From positions 1 to 59,550 of the forward strand of contig CAMHKW010000011.1 in the NCBI GenBank assembly GCA_946185835.1: a stretch of DNA of 59,550 nt, read 5' to 3'. Below, piece by piece: positions 51,959 to 59,550 of the stretch (the stretch's first letter is position 1; each line of letters begins with the position of its first letter). The stretch is from an uncultured Bacteroidales bacterium (lineage in GTDB: Bacteria; Bacteroidota; Bacteroidia; Bacteroidales; Paludibacteraceae). The position numbers were made by a program, and so were the translations under genes. The notes under the pieces are model-generated. The model did no database searches. It was not told where the DNA came from and saw only the letters and a program-made list of their open reading frames with translations.

Positions 51959-54900
51959 TCATTCCATTTGCAAGCTTAGTCCGAGTCCTTGGAGCTCATG
52001 CAGCAACACATTGAGCGACTCCGGCAGTCCGGGCGTCGGCATCGGTTCGCCCTTGACGATAGCTTCGTATGTGCGAGCACGACCGTTGACATCGTCCGAC
52101 TTGACGGTAAGAATCTCCTGAAGTACGTGAGCTGCACCATGTGCTTCGAGTGCCCATACCTCCATCTCTCCGAAACGCTGACCACCAAACTGTGCTTTAC
52201 CTCCAAGAGGCTGCTGAGTGATAAGACTATACGGACCTATCGAACGAGCATGCATCTTGTCGTCCACCATGTGACCAAGTTTCATGAAGTATGTCACACC
52301 TACCGTTGCAGGCTGGTCGAACATCTCGCCCGTACCACCATCGTACAGATAGGTCTTACCGGCACGAGGCAAACCTGCCTTGTCGGTCCACTCGTTAAGA
52401 CTCTCCATCGTACAACCATCGAAGATCGGGGTGGCGAAACTTACGCCTAACTCCTTGCCTGCCCAACCGAGCACGGCTTCGAAAATCTGACCAAGGTTCA
52501 TACGGGAAGGCACACCTAACGGGTTAAGAACGATATCAACAGGCGTTCCATCCTCGAGGAACGGCATGTCTTCTACACGAACTATCTTACTTACAATACC
52601 CTTGTTACCATGACGTCCTGCCATCTTATCGCCTACACGTATCTTACGTTTCTTCGCGATATAGACTTTCGCCATTTGAAGTATTCCGTTAGGCAGGTCA
52701 TCACCAACGGTGAGGTTGAACTTCCGACGCTTCAGGTCGGCATCAAGCTGCTTGTACTTGTCAAGATAGTTGAGTATGCACTGACGAATAAGCTCATTCT
52801 TGTGCTCATCGGCAGTCCAACGCTGCAACATAACTGAGGTATAGTCGATTTCCTCAAGTATCTCACGGGTGAACTTCTTGTTACGTCCTACCACATCGGT
52901 GCCTACGATATCTTTCACTCCTTGCGAGTTCTTACCATCGGTAAGTACCACAAGTTTGTCTATCAGCTGTTGCTTCAACTCAGCAGCCTTAGCATCGAAC
53001 TCTGCGTCCATCTTAGGCAACTGTATCTTATCATCAGCCTTGGCTTTTCTGTCTTTCTGCACTTTCTTATAAAGACGTTTTTCGATAACCACGCCCGACA
53101 ACGAAGGACTTGCCTTCAGCGATGCATCTTTTACATCGCCCGCCTTATCACCGAAGATGGCTTTCAACAGCTTCTCCTCCGGCGAGGGGTCTGACTCACC
53201 CTTCGGGGTGATCTTACCCACGATGATGTCGCCCGGCTCGATATGAGCACCTATACGAACGATACCGTTCTCGTCAAGGTCTTTGGTGGCATCCTCACTT
53301 ACGTTAGGTATGTCGGAAGTAAACTCTTCAGCACCGCGCTTGGTATCACGCACCTCAAGCAACTGCTCTACCACGTGTACCGAAGTGAACATATCCTCAC
53401 GTACGATGCGCTCCGACAATACGATAGCGTCCTCGTAGTTGTAACCTTTCCAAGGTATGTATGCCACCTTGAGGTTCTTACCGAGTGCCAACTCACCATT
53501 CTCGGTGGCAAAGCCTTCGGTCAGGATCTGACCGGCAGTCACACGGTCGCCCTTACGAACGATAGGACGAAGGTCGATAGTGGTATTCTGGTTGGTCTTT
53601 TGGAACTTAGGTATCTTATACTCGCGCTCTGCGGTATCGAACGAAACGAATTCCTCCTCTTCCGTACGGTCGTAGACGATACGAATGACGTCAGCATCAA
53701 CGTATGTGACCTCACCTTCGCCCTCTGCCTCTATCTGTGTACGAGAGTCCTGGATGAGCTGTCCTTCTATGCCTGTTCCTACTATAGGAGCCTCAGAACG
53801 AATCAAAGGCACTGCCTGACGCATCATGTTCGAACCCATAAGGGCACGGTTGGCATCGTCGTGCTCGAGGAAAGGAATGAGTGCAGCTGCTATAGACGCA
53901 ATCTGCGAAGGAGCTACGTCCATCAAGGTTATCCTCTCAGGCTCTACTACCGGGAAGTCAGCCTCATAACGAGCTTTCACCTTCGAACGGATAAAACGTC
54001 CACGCTGATCAAGAGGTGCATTACCTTGAGCTACCATGTTGTTCTCCTCGTCCTCTGCCGTGAGGTATACCACGCCCTCATCCGAGAGGTCAACAACAGC
54101 TTCGTTAACCTTGCGATAAGGTGTCTCAATAAAACCGAGATCGTTAATCTTGGCATATATACACAACGATGAGATAAGACCGATATTCGGGCCTTCAGGA
54201 GTCTCAATCGGGCACAAACGACCATAGTGAGTATAGTGCACGTCACGTACCTCGAAGCCGGCACGATCACGACTCAAACCACCGGGGCCAAGAGCCGACA
54301 TACGACGCTTGTGAGTAATCTCGGCAAGAGGATTCTGCTGATCCATAAACTGAGAAAGAGCATTGGTACCAAAGTATGTGTTGATAACGCCCGAGATACT
54401 CTTTGCATTGATAAGGTCTGTGGGAGAGAATGTCTCACTATCACGTACGTTCATGCGCTCACGAATGGTACGAGACATACGAGCCAAACCTATATTAAAC
54501 TGATTATACAGCTGCTCGCCTACAGTACGAACACGACGATTCGACAAGTGGTCGATATCATCCACCTCTGCCTTTGAGTTAATAAGCTGAATCAGATATT
54601 TGATAATCTCAATGATATCGTTCTTTGTTAGAATACGTACATTACTGTCGGTATCAAGCTGCAACTTGCGATTGATACGATAACGTCCTACATCACCCAG
54701 GTCATAACGCTTCTCTGAGAAGAACAAGTTATTGATAGCCTCACGAGCTGTAGCATCATCAGCAGGTTCTGAGTTACGAAGCTGACGATAGATATACAGC
54801 ACAGCCTCTTTCTCTGAGTTACACGGGTCTTTTGCCAACGTGTTGAAGATAATACTATAATCAGTTGTCTCGTCGGTTTCGCTATGTACCAATATCGACC

Positions 54901-55765
54901 GGGCATTATTATTGATTATATCCTTGATATTCTCTTCTGTTAGCTCTACCTCACGATCAAGAACCGTATCATTACGCTCGATGGTCACCACCTCACCGGT
55001 ATCCTCGTCTACGAAATCCTCAGTCCATGTTTTCAGCACACGAGCTGCAAGACGACGACCTATCACTTTCTCAAGATTCTCTTTGCTTACCTGTATCTCG
55101 TTGGCAAGATTGAAGCACTCGAGAATATCCTTGTCGCTTTCATAACCGATAGCACGCAACAGCGTGGTAACAGGCAACTTCTTCTTACGGTCAATGTATG
55201 CATACATCACATTGTTGATATCCGTAGCAAATTCTATCCAAGAACCGCGGAAGGGAATGATACGAGCCGAATACAACTTAGTACCATTACTATGCATACT
55301 CTGTCCGAAGAACACACCCGGCGAACGATGAAGCTGACTCACTATGACACGCTCTGCACCATTGATAACGAAAGTACCTTTGGGAGTCATGTAAGGAATC
55401 ATGCCAAGATAAACATCTTGAACTACAGTATCAAAGTCCTCATGCTCAGGGTCAGAACACGACAGCTTCAGTTTCGCCTTAAGCGGAACACTATAGCTCA
55501 AACCACGTTGCAAACATTCCTCTATCGAATAACGAGGAGGGTCAACGAAATAATCCAAAAACTCGAGGCTGAAATTGTTTCGAGCATCTGTGATTGGGAA
55601 ATTCTCGGAGAACACACGATACAAGCCTTCATTACGACGCTGCTCAGGCGACGAATCCATCTGGAAGAAATCGTGGAAAGACTTCAGCTGTATCTCCAAA
55701 AAATCAGGATAGGGCATCTGCTTCTGTATCGAAGCAAAATTAACTCTTTTTGTTTTTGAAGCCAT
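51959..55765 (-). CDS. rpoB: DNA-directed RNA polymerase subunit beta
   Basis: 1268 aa. The rifampicin pocket reads '[20 protein letters not shown]' and '[20 protein letters not shown]', all positions of the sensitive type. '[16 protein letters not shown]' and '[15 protein letters not shown]' are core motifs. The C-terminus '[22 protein letters not shown]' in parts and '[12 protein letters not shown]' contacts beta'. No promoter is visible in the 226-bp spacer upstream, so it likely depends on read-through from rplJL. Confidence 0.98.
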   Translation of the reverse strand: MASKTKRVNFASIQKQMPYPDFLEIQLKSFHDFFQMDSSPEQRRNEGLYRVFSENFPITDARNNFSLEFLDYFVDPPRYSIEECLQRGLSYSVPLKAKLKLSCSDPEHEDFDTVVQDVYLGMIPYMTPKGTFVINGAERVIVSQLHRSPGVFFGQSMHSNGTKLYSARIIPFRGSWIEFATDINNVMYAYIDRKKKLPVTTLLRAIGYESDKDILECFNLANEIQVSKENLEKVIGRRLAARVLKTWTEDFVDEDTGEVVTIERNDTVLDREVELTEENIKDIINNNARSILVHSETDETTDYSIIFNTLAKDPCNSEKEAVLYIYRQLRNSEPADDATAREAINNLFFSEKRYDLGDVGRYRINRKLQLDTDSNVRILTKNDIIEIIKYLIQLINSKAEVDDIDHLSNRRVRTVGEQLYNQFNIGLARMSRTIRERMNVRDSETFSPTDLINAKSISGVINTYFGTNALSQFMDQQNPLAEITHKRRMSALGPGGLSRDRAGFEVRDVHYTHYGRLCPIETPEGPNIGLISSLCIYAKINDLGFIETPYRKVNEAVVDLSDEGVVYLTAEDEENNMVAQGNAPLDQRGRFIRSKVKARYEADFPVVEPERITLMDVAPSQIASIAAALIPFLEHDDANRALMGSNMMRQAVPLIRSEAPIVGTGIEGQLIQDSRTQIEAEGEGEVTYVDADVIRIVYDRTEEEEFVSFDTAEREYKIPKFQKTNQNTTIDLRPIVRKGDRVTAGQILTEGFATENGELALGKNLKVAYIPWKGYNYEDAIVLSERIVREDMFTSVHVVEQLLEVRDTKRGAEEFTSDIPNVSEDATKDLDENGIVRIGAHIEPGDIIVGKITPKGESDPSPEEKLLKAIFGDKAGDVKDASLKASPSLSGVVIEKRLYKKVQKDRKAKADDKIQLPKMDAEFDAKAAELKQQLIDKLVVLTDGKNSQGVKDIVGTDVVGRNKKFTREILEEIDYTSVMLQRWTADEHKNELIRQCILNYLDKYKQLDADLKRRKFNLTVGDDLPNGILQMAKVYIAKKRKIRVGDKMAGRHGNKGIVSKIVRVEDMPFLEDGTPVDIVLNPLGVPSRMNLGQIFEAVLGWAGKELGVSFATPIFDGCTMESLNEWTDKAGLPRAGKTYLYDGGTGEMFDQPATVGVTYFMKLGHMVDDKMHARSIGPYSLITQQPLGGKAQFGGQRFGEMEVWALEAHGAAHVLQEILTVKSDDVNGRARTYEAIVKGEPMPTPGLPESLNVLLHELQGLGLSLQME

Positions 55766-55987
55766 TGATTTGTTTGTTTTAATCTCACAAGACTATATGT
55801 TCATATCAATTGCAGCCCTGCGAGCGAATGACTAATATATATTGTGACTAATTATAATCTTATTCTACATGCGTACCCCCGAAAGGGAATTATGCTCCGG
55901 CATACTTTTCTTTAACCTTATTTTAATACTTAAAAAGAAATTTACTATATAATTACCGCCGTTTTTAATATTTCTTTTTATGAAGAC
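55766..55987. other. rplL-rpoB spacer
   Basis: AT-rich spacer without a gene. I find no TTTG/TAnnTTTG pair on the minus strand here. A strong hairpin after rplL stands at its upstream end (next entry). Confidence 0.5.
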
Positions 55988-56019
55988 AAAAAGGTATAGA
56001 ACCTGTGGGGTTCTATACC
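55988..56019 (-). terminator. terminator or attenuator between rplL and rpoB
   Basis: GGTATAGAACC (55993-56003) and GGTTCTATACC (56009-56019) form an 11-bp stem with a 5-nt loop. On the minus strand it is followed by TTTTTG. Because no rpoB promoter is seen, it may let only part of the transcripts through, as in the E. coli rplJL-rpoBC arrangement (inference). Confidence 0.8.
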
Positions 56020-56041
56020 TATACCGAATGTTAGTCGGTTC

Positions 56042-56416
56042 TTATTTGAGTTCAACCTCAGCGCCTGCGTCTTCAAGAGCTTTCTTGAGAGCTTCAGCAG
56101 CTGCTTTGTCAAGTCCTTCTTTGATTGTCGAAGGAGCAGCGTCAACAAGGTCTTTAGCCTCTTTAAGTCCAAGACCGGTTTGCTCTTTAACAGCCTTAAC
56201 GACTTGGAGCTTAGCAGCACCGGCTGACTTGAGAACTACATCAAACGATGTCTTCTCTTCCTCTACGGGAGCTGCAGCTGCGGGACCGGCTGCTACTGCA
56301 ACAGCTGCGGCTGCGGGTTCAATACCATACTCGTCTTTCAAAATTTGAGCGAGCTCGTTTACTTCCTTAACTGTAAGGTTAACTAATTGTTCAGCAAAAG
56401 CTTTAAGATCTGCCAT
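56042..56416 (-). CDS. rplL: 50S ribosomal protein L7/L12
   Basis: 124 aa. N-terminal dimerisation helix ('[20 protein letters not shown]' region), an Ala-rich hinge about residues 36-52, and the C-terminal factor-binding domain ('[14 protein letters not shown]', '[20 protein letters not shown]', '[13 protein letters not shown]'). It forms the ribosomal stalk with L10. Last gene before the internal terminator. Confidence 0.97.
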   Translation of the reverse strand: MADLKAFAEQLVNLTVKEVNELAQILKDEYGIEPAAAAVAVAAGPAAAAPVEEEKTSFDVVLKSAGAAKLQVVKAVKEQTGLGLKEAKDLVDAAPSTIKEGLDKAAAEALKKALEDAGAEVELK

Positions 56417-56482
56417 TGTTGTATAATTTTAAAGAGTTTTGTTTTTAAATAAAGTTAGTTGTTTTTTGAAGAAGAGCAGGCA

Positions 56483-57016
56483 TTAACCTTCTCTTTCTGA
56501 TAAAGTTTGAAGAACACCGTGAATTGTGTTGGCACCCGATTGAAGAGCCGAAACCACATTCTTGGCAGGCGATTGCAACAGTGCAACCAAATCTGCAATG
56601 AGCTCGTTCTTCGACTTGATAGCTGCCAAGAAGTCAAGTTGCTCACGACCTACGTAAACACTCTCTTCTACAAATGCTGCTTTCAATATCGGCTTTGCAT
56701 CTTTGTTCTTCTTGTCCTTCTCGGTGAACTCCTTTATAAGCTTTGCAGGAGCATTACCGGTCTGTGAAAGCATAAGGGCTGTATTGCCTTTCAGAACTGC
56801 TAACAGGTCTTTGCATGCCTCGTTCTCCTCAAGAGCCTTGGCAAGAAGAGTGTTCTTTACCATCACAAGCTTGATGTCATTCTTAAAGCAAGCACGACGC
56901 AAGTCACTCGTCTTCTGAGCATTCATACCCTCTATATCCGTCAAATAGAAATGAGGATATTCAGCCAACTGAGCTTTCAGTTGTTCAATGATAGCACTTT
57001 TATCTTCCTTTTTCAT
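56483..57016 (-). CDS. rplJ: 50S ribosomal protein L10
   Basis: 177 aa. 'HFYLTDIEGMNAQKTSDLRR' and 'VMVKNTLLAKALEE' belong to the rRNA-binding N-terminal domain. The C-terminal helix 'LLQSPAKNVVSALQSGANTI' carries L7/L12 dimers. In other bacteria L10 represses its own operon through the leader mRNA. Order rplA-rplJ-rplL is standard. Confidence 0.96.
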   Translation of the reverse strand: MKKEDKSAIIEQLKAQLAEYPHFYLTDIEGMNAQKTSDLRRACFKNDIKLVMVKNTLLAKALEENEACKDLLAVLKGNTALMLSQTGNAPAKLIKEFTEKDKKNKDAKPILKAAFVEESVYVGREQLDFLAAIKSKNELIADLVALLQSPAKNVVSALQSGANTIHGVLQTLSEREG

Positions 57017-57032
57017 ACTAATCGGCTTTTAG

Positions 57033-57725
57033 TTATTCAACAGATTTAGGATCTACCTTGAGACCTGTACTCATAGTACTTGAAAGATAAATGCTCTTAA
57101 TGTATGTACCCTTCGATACAGCAGGCTTGAGCTTGATAAGAGTAAGAATAAACTCTTTAGCATTCTCTGCTATCTTGTCGGCGGGGAACGATACCTTGCC
57201 TATCGAAGTGTGAACAATACCGAACTTATCAACCTTGAAGTCAATCTTACCTTGCTTAACCTCTTTTACTGCCTTAGCGATATCCTGTGTCACAGTTCCG
57301 CTCTTAGGGTTAGGCATAAGTCCACGAGGACCAAGAATACGGCCCAGAGCACCTATCTTACCCATAATCTGAGGCTGAGTGATGATAACGTCAATATCAG
57401 TCCAACCACCCTTTATCTTTTCAATATACTCGTCAAGACCTACATAATCGGCACCTGCCTCTTTGGCGGCTGCCTCTTGGTCTGACGTACACAATGCAAG
57501 AACTCTCACTTGCTTTCCTGTTCCGTTGGGCAGACTTACCACGCCACGAACCATCTGGTTTGCCTTGCGCGGATCTACACCCAAACGTACGTCTATGTCA
57601 ACCGAAGCGTCAAACTTGGTAGTGGTGATCTCTTTCACCAATGCAGCTGCTTCTTCAAGTGTATAGGCTTTACCTGCTTCAATCTTTTCTAAAGCCAACT
57701 TCTGATTTTTTGTTAATTTAGCCAT
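57033..57725 (-). CDS. rplA: 50S ribosomal protein L1
   Basis: 230 aa, full length. '[20 protein letters not shown]' and '[20 protein letters not shown]' (N-terminal strands), '[17 protein letters not shown]' (the L1 signature) and '[17 protein letters not shown]' are conserved. L1 forms the mobile stalk at the E site and can repress the rplKA mRNA in other bacteria. Gap to rplK 13 bp. Confidence 0.97.
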   Translation of the reverse strand: MAKLTKNQKLALEKIEAGKAYTLEEAAALVKEITTTKFDASVDIDVRLGVDPRKANQMVRGVVSLPNGTGKQVRVLALCTSDQEAAAKEAGADYVGLDEYIEKIKGGWTDIDVIITQPQIMGKIGALGRILGPRGLMPNPKSGTVTQDIAKAVKEVKQGKIDFKVDKFGIVHTSIGKVSFPADKIAENAKEFILTLIKLKPAVSKGTYIKSIYLSSTMSTGLKVDPKSVE

Positions 57726-57738
57726 AGTGCATTAGAAA

Positions 57739-58161
57739 TTATTTAACAGTTATACCCATACTCCTTGCCGTACCGGCTACCATCTTCATAGCCGATTCTA
57801 CGGTGAAGCAATTCAAGTCGACCATCTTATCGGTTGCGATCTGACGGCATTGCTCTTCGGTTATAGAAGCTACTTTCTTACGGTTAGGCTCAGCTGAACC
57901 ACCCTTAATCTTTGCAGCCTCAATAAGCTGAACAGCTACAGGAGGTGTCTTTACTACAAAGTCAAACGACTTATCGGTGTAGTAAGTGATGACCACAGGA
58001 AGAACCTTACCTGCCTTGTCCTGAGTTCTGGCATTGAATTGTTTGCAAAACTCCATAATGTTAATACCCTTCGAACCAAGAGCAGGTCCTACTGGGGGCG
58101 ATGGATTTGCAGCACCGCCTTTAATCTGTAACTTAATAAAGCCAGCAATTTCTTTAGCCAT
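57739..58161 (-). CDS. rplK: 50S ribosomal protein L11
   Basis: 140 aa. '[20 protein letters not shown]' with the conserved Pro-rich turn, then '[16 protein letters not shown]' and '[10 protein letters not shown]' at the C-terminus. L11 binds 23S rRNA at the GTPase-associated centre, near the thiopeptide site. Confidence 0.97.
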   Translation of the reverse strand: MAKEIAGFIKLQIKGGAANPSPPVGPALGSKGINIMEFCKQFNARTQDKAGKVLPVVITYYTDKSFDFVVKTPPVAVQLIEAAKIKGGSAEPNRKKVASITEEQCRQIATDKMVDLNCFTVESAMKMVAGTARSMGITVK

Positions 58162-58237
58162 AATAAAATAAAACTGTTTTGTGTTAATAGTATTGTGTTT
58201 ACTATCGAGTAGTACAAACGGCCCGTAACACAGCCTT

Positions 58238-58795
58238 CTACTCCTTATCTACTTGATTGAACGAAAGCTCAAGAGGTGTCTTACGACCAAATATGGTCAC
58301 TTCTACCTTTAGTTTCTTCTTGTCTGTCAGAATCTCGTTGATAACGCCGTTAAATCCATTGAACGGACCGTCATTAACCTTAACGGTATCGCCGACATTA
58401 TACGGGAAATCATCGAAACTCTTCGAAGCCTCCTCATCTATCTTACCCACTATCCTATTGATTTCAGCCTGACGTACAGGCGTAGGAGGAGCAAAACGCT
58501 GATCGGGCAGAAAGCCAAGAACATCGGGAACAACACGCAGACGAGGATAACACTCTTTAATCAAGCAGCACTCGACAAGTACATAACCCGGCAAATACAA
58601 ACGCTCCTTGACAACTTTCTTATTGTTGTCGTTACGAGACTTCATGTATTTTTCGGTAGGCACCAAAACCTGACTCACATAACGACCTAAATCGCCCGTC
58701 TTGCAAGCCTTTTCGATGTACTCCTTGACCCTGTGTTCCCTTCCACTGAGTACTTTTAAAACATACCATTGATAGCTGTTATCAGACATAGTCAT
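58238..58795 (-). CDS. nusG: transcription termination/antitermination factor NusG
   Basis: 185 aa; the ATG two codons on (58789) is an equally likely start. The NGN domain '[20 protein letters not shown]' and '[10 protein letters not shown]', and the KOW motif '[19 protein letters not shown]' are clear. NusG links RNA polymerase to Rho or the ribosome. It lies 6 bp after secE. Confidence 0.96.
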   Translation of the reverse strand: MTMSDNSYQWYVLKVLSGREHRVKEYIEKACKTGDLGRYVSQVLVPTEKYMKSRNDNNKKVVKERLYLPGYVLVECCLIKECYPRLRVVPDVLGFLPDQRFAPPTPVRQAEINRIVGKIDEEASKSFDDFPYNVGDTVKVNDGPFNGFNGVINEILTDKKKLKVEVTIFGRKTPLELSFNQVDKE

Positions 58796-58801
58796 TGACT
58801 T

Positions 58802-58990
58802 TTAAAACAAACCATAAATGAATGTCATCAAATGCTCAAAGCAAAAGTCCATAAGCCATACTACCAGCGCCAGTATTAGGGAAGCTATTAATACCAAGAC
58901 CGCACTGTTAGTGAGCTCTTTACGAGTCGGCCACGTCACTTTGTAAACTAACTCAGTGTAAGAAGCCTTAATGCTATCTACGATTTTCAT
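58802..58990 (-). CDS. secE: preprotein translocase subunit SecE
   Basis: 62 aa single-span form. An amphipathic helix 'ASYTELVYKVTWPTRKELTN' carries the W-P-[TS] signature, followed by the TM helix 'SAVLVLIASLILALVVWLMDF'. It clamps SecY in the inner-membrane translocon. It lies between tRNA-Trp and nusG, the usual place. Confidence 0.95.
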   Translation of the reverse strand: MKIVDSIKASYTELVYKVTWPTRKELTNSAVLVLIASLILALVVWLMDFCFEHLMTFIYGLF

Positions 58991-59162
58991 ATCAAGTAAA
59001 TTTATTTGTCTTCGTAATATTCGCCAAACATTGACTTCAACTACAACGAGCTCTTAGCCCGATTAGCCAAAGTCAACGGAAGCATTCTATTTTAACGGTG
59101 TTTACTCAACATAGCGGCTCATAACACTATGAAAAGTCTATCACACCACTTTTTGTAACTTG

Positions 59163-59233
59163 CACGGAAGGCAGGAATCGAACCCACATTGACGGTTTTG
59201 GAGACCGCTCTCCTACCATTGGAGGACTTCCGT
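59163..59233 (-). tRNA. tRNA-Trp (anticodon CCA)
   Basis: On the minus strand the acceptor stem is ACGGAAG/CTTCCGT, perfectly paired. D stem CTCC/GGAG, anticodon stem GCGGT/ACCGT around CTCCAAA (anticodon CCA), a 4-nt variable loop, T stem GTGGG/CCTGC around TTCGATT, and discriminator G. CCA is not encoded. It sits between tuf and secE. Confidence 0.96.
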
Positions 59234-59239
59234 AAAATT

Positions 59240-59262
59240 GCTCGGGGCTCGACACCCCGAGC
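59240..59262 (-). terminator. hairpin between tuf and tRNA-Trp
   Basis: GCTCGGGG (59240-59247) and CCCCGAGC (59255-59262) form an 8-bp GC-rich stem with a 7-nt loop. On the minus strand AATTTTAC follows, a short T tract. It may end tuf transcripts or mark a processing site before the tRNA. Confidence 0.6.
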
Positions 59263-59314
59263 GTTTTCCCTAGGACTACCCGGGTCAACCCAGGTTTACC
59301 TAGCGATCGACGAA

Positions 59315-59550
59315 TTAGTCGATCAGTTTGGTGATCTGACCAGATCCTACCGTACGGCCACCCTCACGGATTGCGAAACGCAGACCCTCAGAGCAAGCTA
59401 CCGGATAGATCAGCTTAACCTGAATCTCGAGGTTATCACCCGGCATTACCATCTCAGTTCCTTCCGGCAGAGTGATCTCACCGGTAACGTCCATCGTACG
59501 GATGTAGAACTGCGGACGATAGTGGTTGTGGAACGGAGTGTGACGGCCAC
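59315..59550 (-). CDS. tuf: elongation factor Tu, C-terminal part (5' end outside window)
   Basis: The last 77 codons of EF-Tu are visible, ending at TAA (59315-59317). The reading shows '[20 protein letters not shown]', '[19 protein letters not shown]' and '[20 protein letters not shown]', all of domain 3. EF-Tu delivers aminoacyl-tRNA to the ribosome. The gene continues beyond position 59550. Confidence 0.97.
   Translation of the reverse strand, partial: GRHTPFHNHYRPQFYIRTMDVTGEITLPEGTEMVMPGDNLEIQVKLIYPVACSEGLRFAIREGGRTVGSGQITKLID

Overview
The window is a piece of a Bacteroidales (phylum Bacteroidota) chromosome. The evidence is the recurrent promoter pattern TTTG - about 20 nt - TAnnTTTG, the near absence of Shine-Dalgarno sites, the family content (DUF1599/DoxX/tpiA run, DUF6452/DUF6048 pair, DUF4290, a BtuB/BtuG-type pair, an EF-G2 paralogue, a RAYT with a LOG-like tail) and the tuf-trnW-secE-nusG-rplKAJL-rpoBC order. 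I cannot place it to genus.

Layout. 1-1200: tRNA-Lys(TTT) with its promoter and terminator, a short tandem repeat and a hicAB toxin-antitoxin pair. 1750-8520 (+): waaA, hisS, a DUF1599 protein, a DoxX-type membrane protein, tpiA, a gamma-carbonic-anhydrase-like protein and a ComF-type phosphoribosyltransferase. 8540-10980 (+): pyrH, frr, rsgA behind a clear promoter. 10977-17500 (-): a lipoprotein gene remnant, a secreted helical protein, a 1034-residue Ig-like surface protein, serS, and rpmA/rplU with a promoter, a palindromic leader and a terminator. 17540-23375 (-): a small-membrane-protein/DUF6452/DUF6048/tkt run whose 3' end carries a TIR gene overlapping a TM-Macro gene, the composition of a type II Thoeris anti-phage system. 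23756-25506 (+): tsaD and an exosortase-family protein. 25503-37748 (-): an AddB-like nuclease, a cation/proton antiporter, a DUF975 protein, uvrA, and a surface lipoprotein plus TonB-dependent receptor that look like BtuG/BtuB. 37888-40214 (+): an EF-G2 paralogue with the catalytic switch II histidine replaced. 40216-47524: a minisatellite, a RAYT-like HUH protein fused to SANT-like and LOG/DprA-like domains, a WG-repeat lipoprotein, DUF4290, an EEP-family nuclease, ssb, a serpin and an RsiV-like lipoprotein. 47565-59550 (-): rpoC, rpoB, rplL, rplJ, rplA, rplK, nusG, secE, tRNA-Trp(CCA) and the 3' end of tuf.

The two most interesting items are the TIR/TM-Macro pair, where the TIR protein is itself membrane-anchored and seems to lack the usual catalytic glutamate, and the three-domain RAYT fusion. 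The second occurs in a window where several unrelated families of short repeats fill the spacers and reach into start and stop codons (6272, 7749, 9351, 10012, 30409, 34321). One family, 23-25 bp units bounded by GTTAGA and TGTTAGA, recurs at three loci. Whether the RAYT moves any of these repeats is inference only.

Several gene starts are set here shorter than the longest possible reading frame because a promoter or signal peptide decides it: tsaD 23885, fusA2 37968, EEP nuclease 44632, WG lipoprotein 42943, DUF4290 43562, TIR 18691, secreted protein 12042 and the TonB-dependent receptor 37748.
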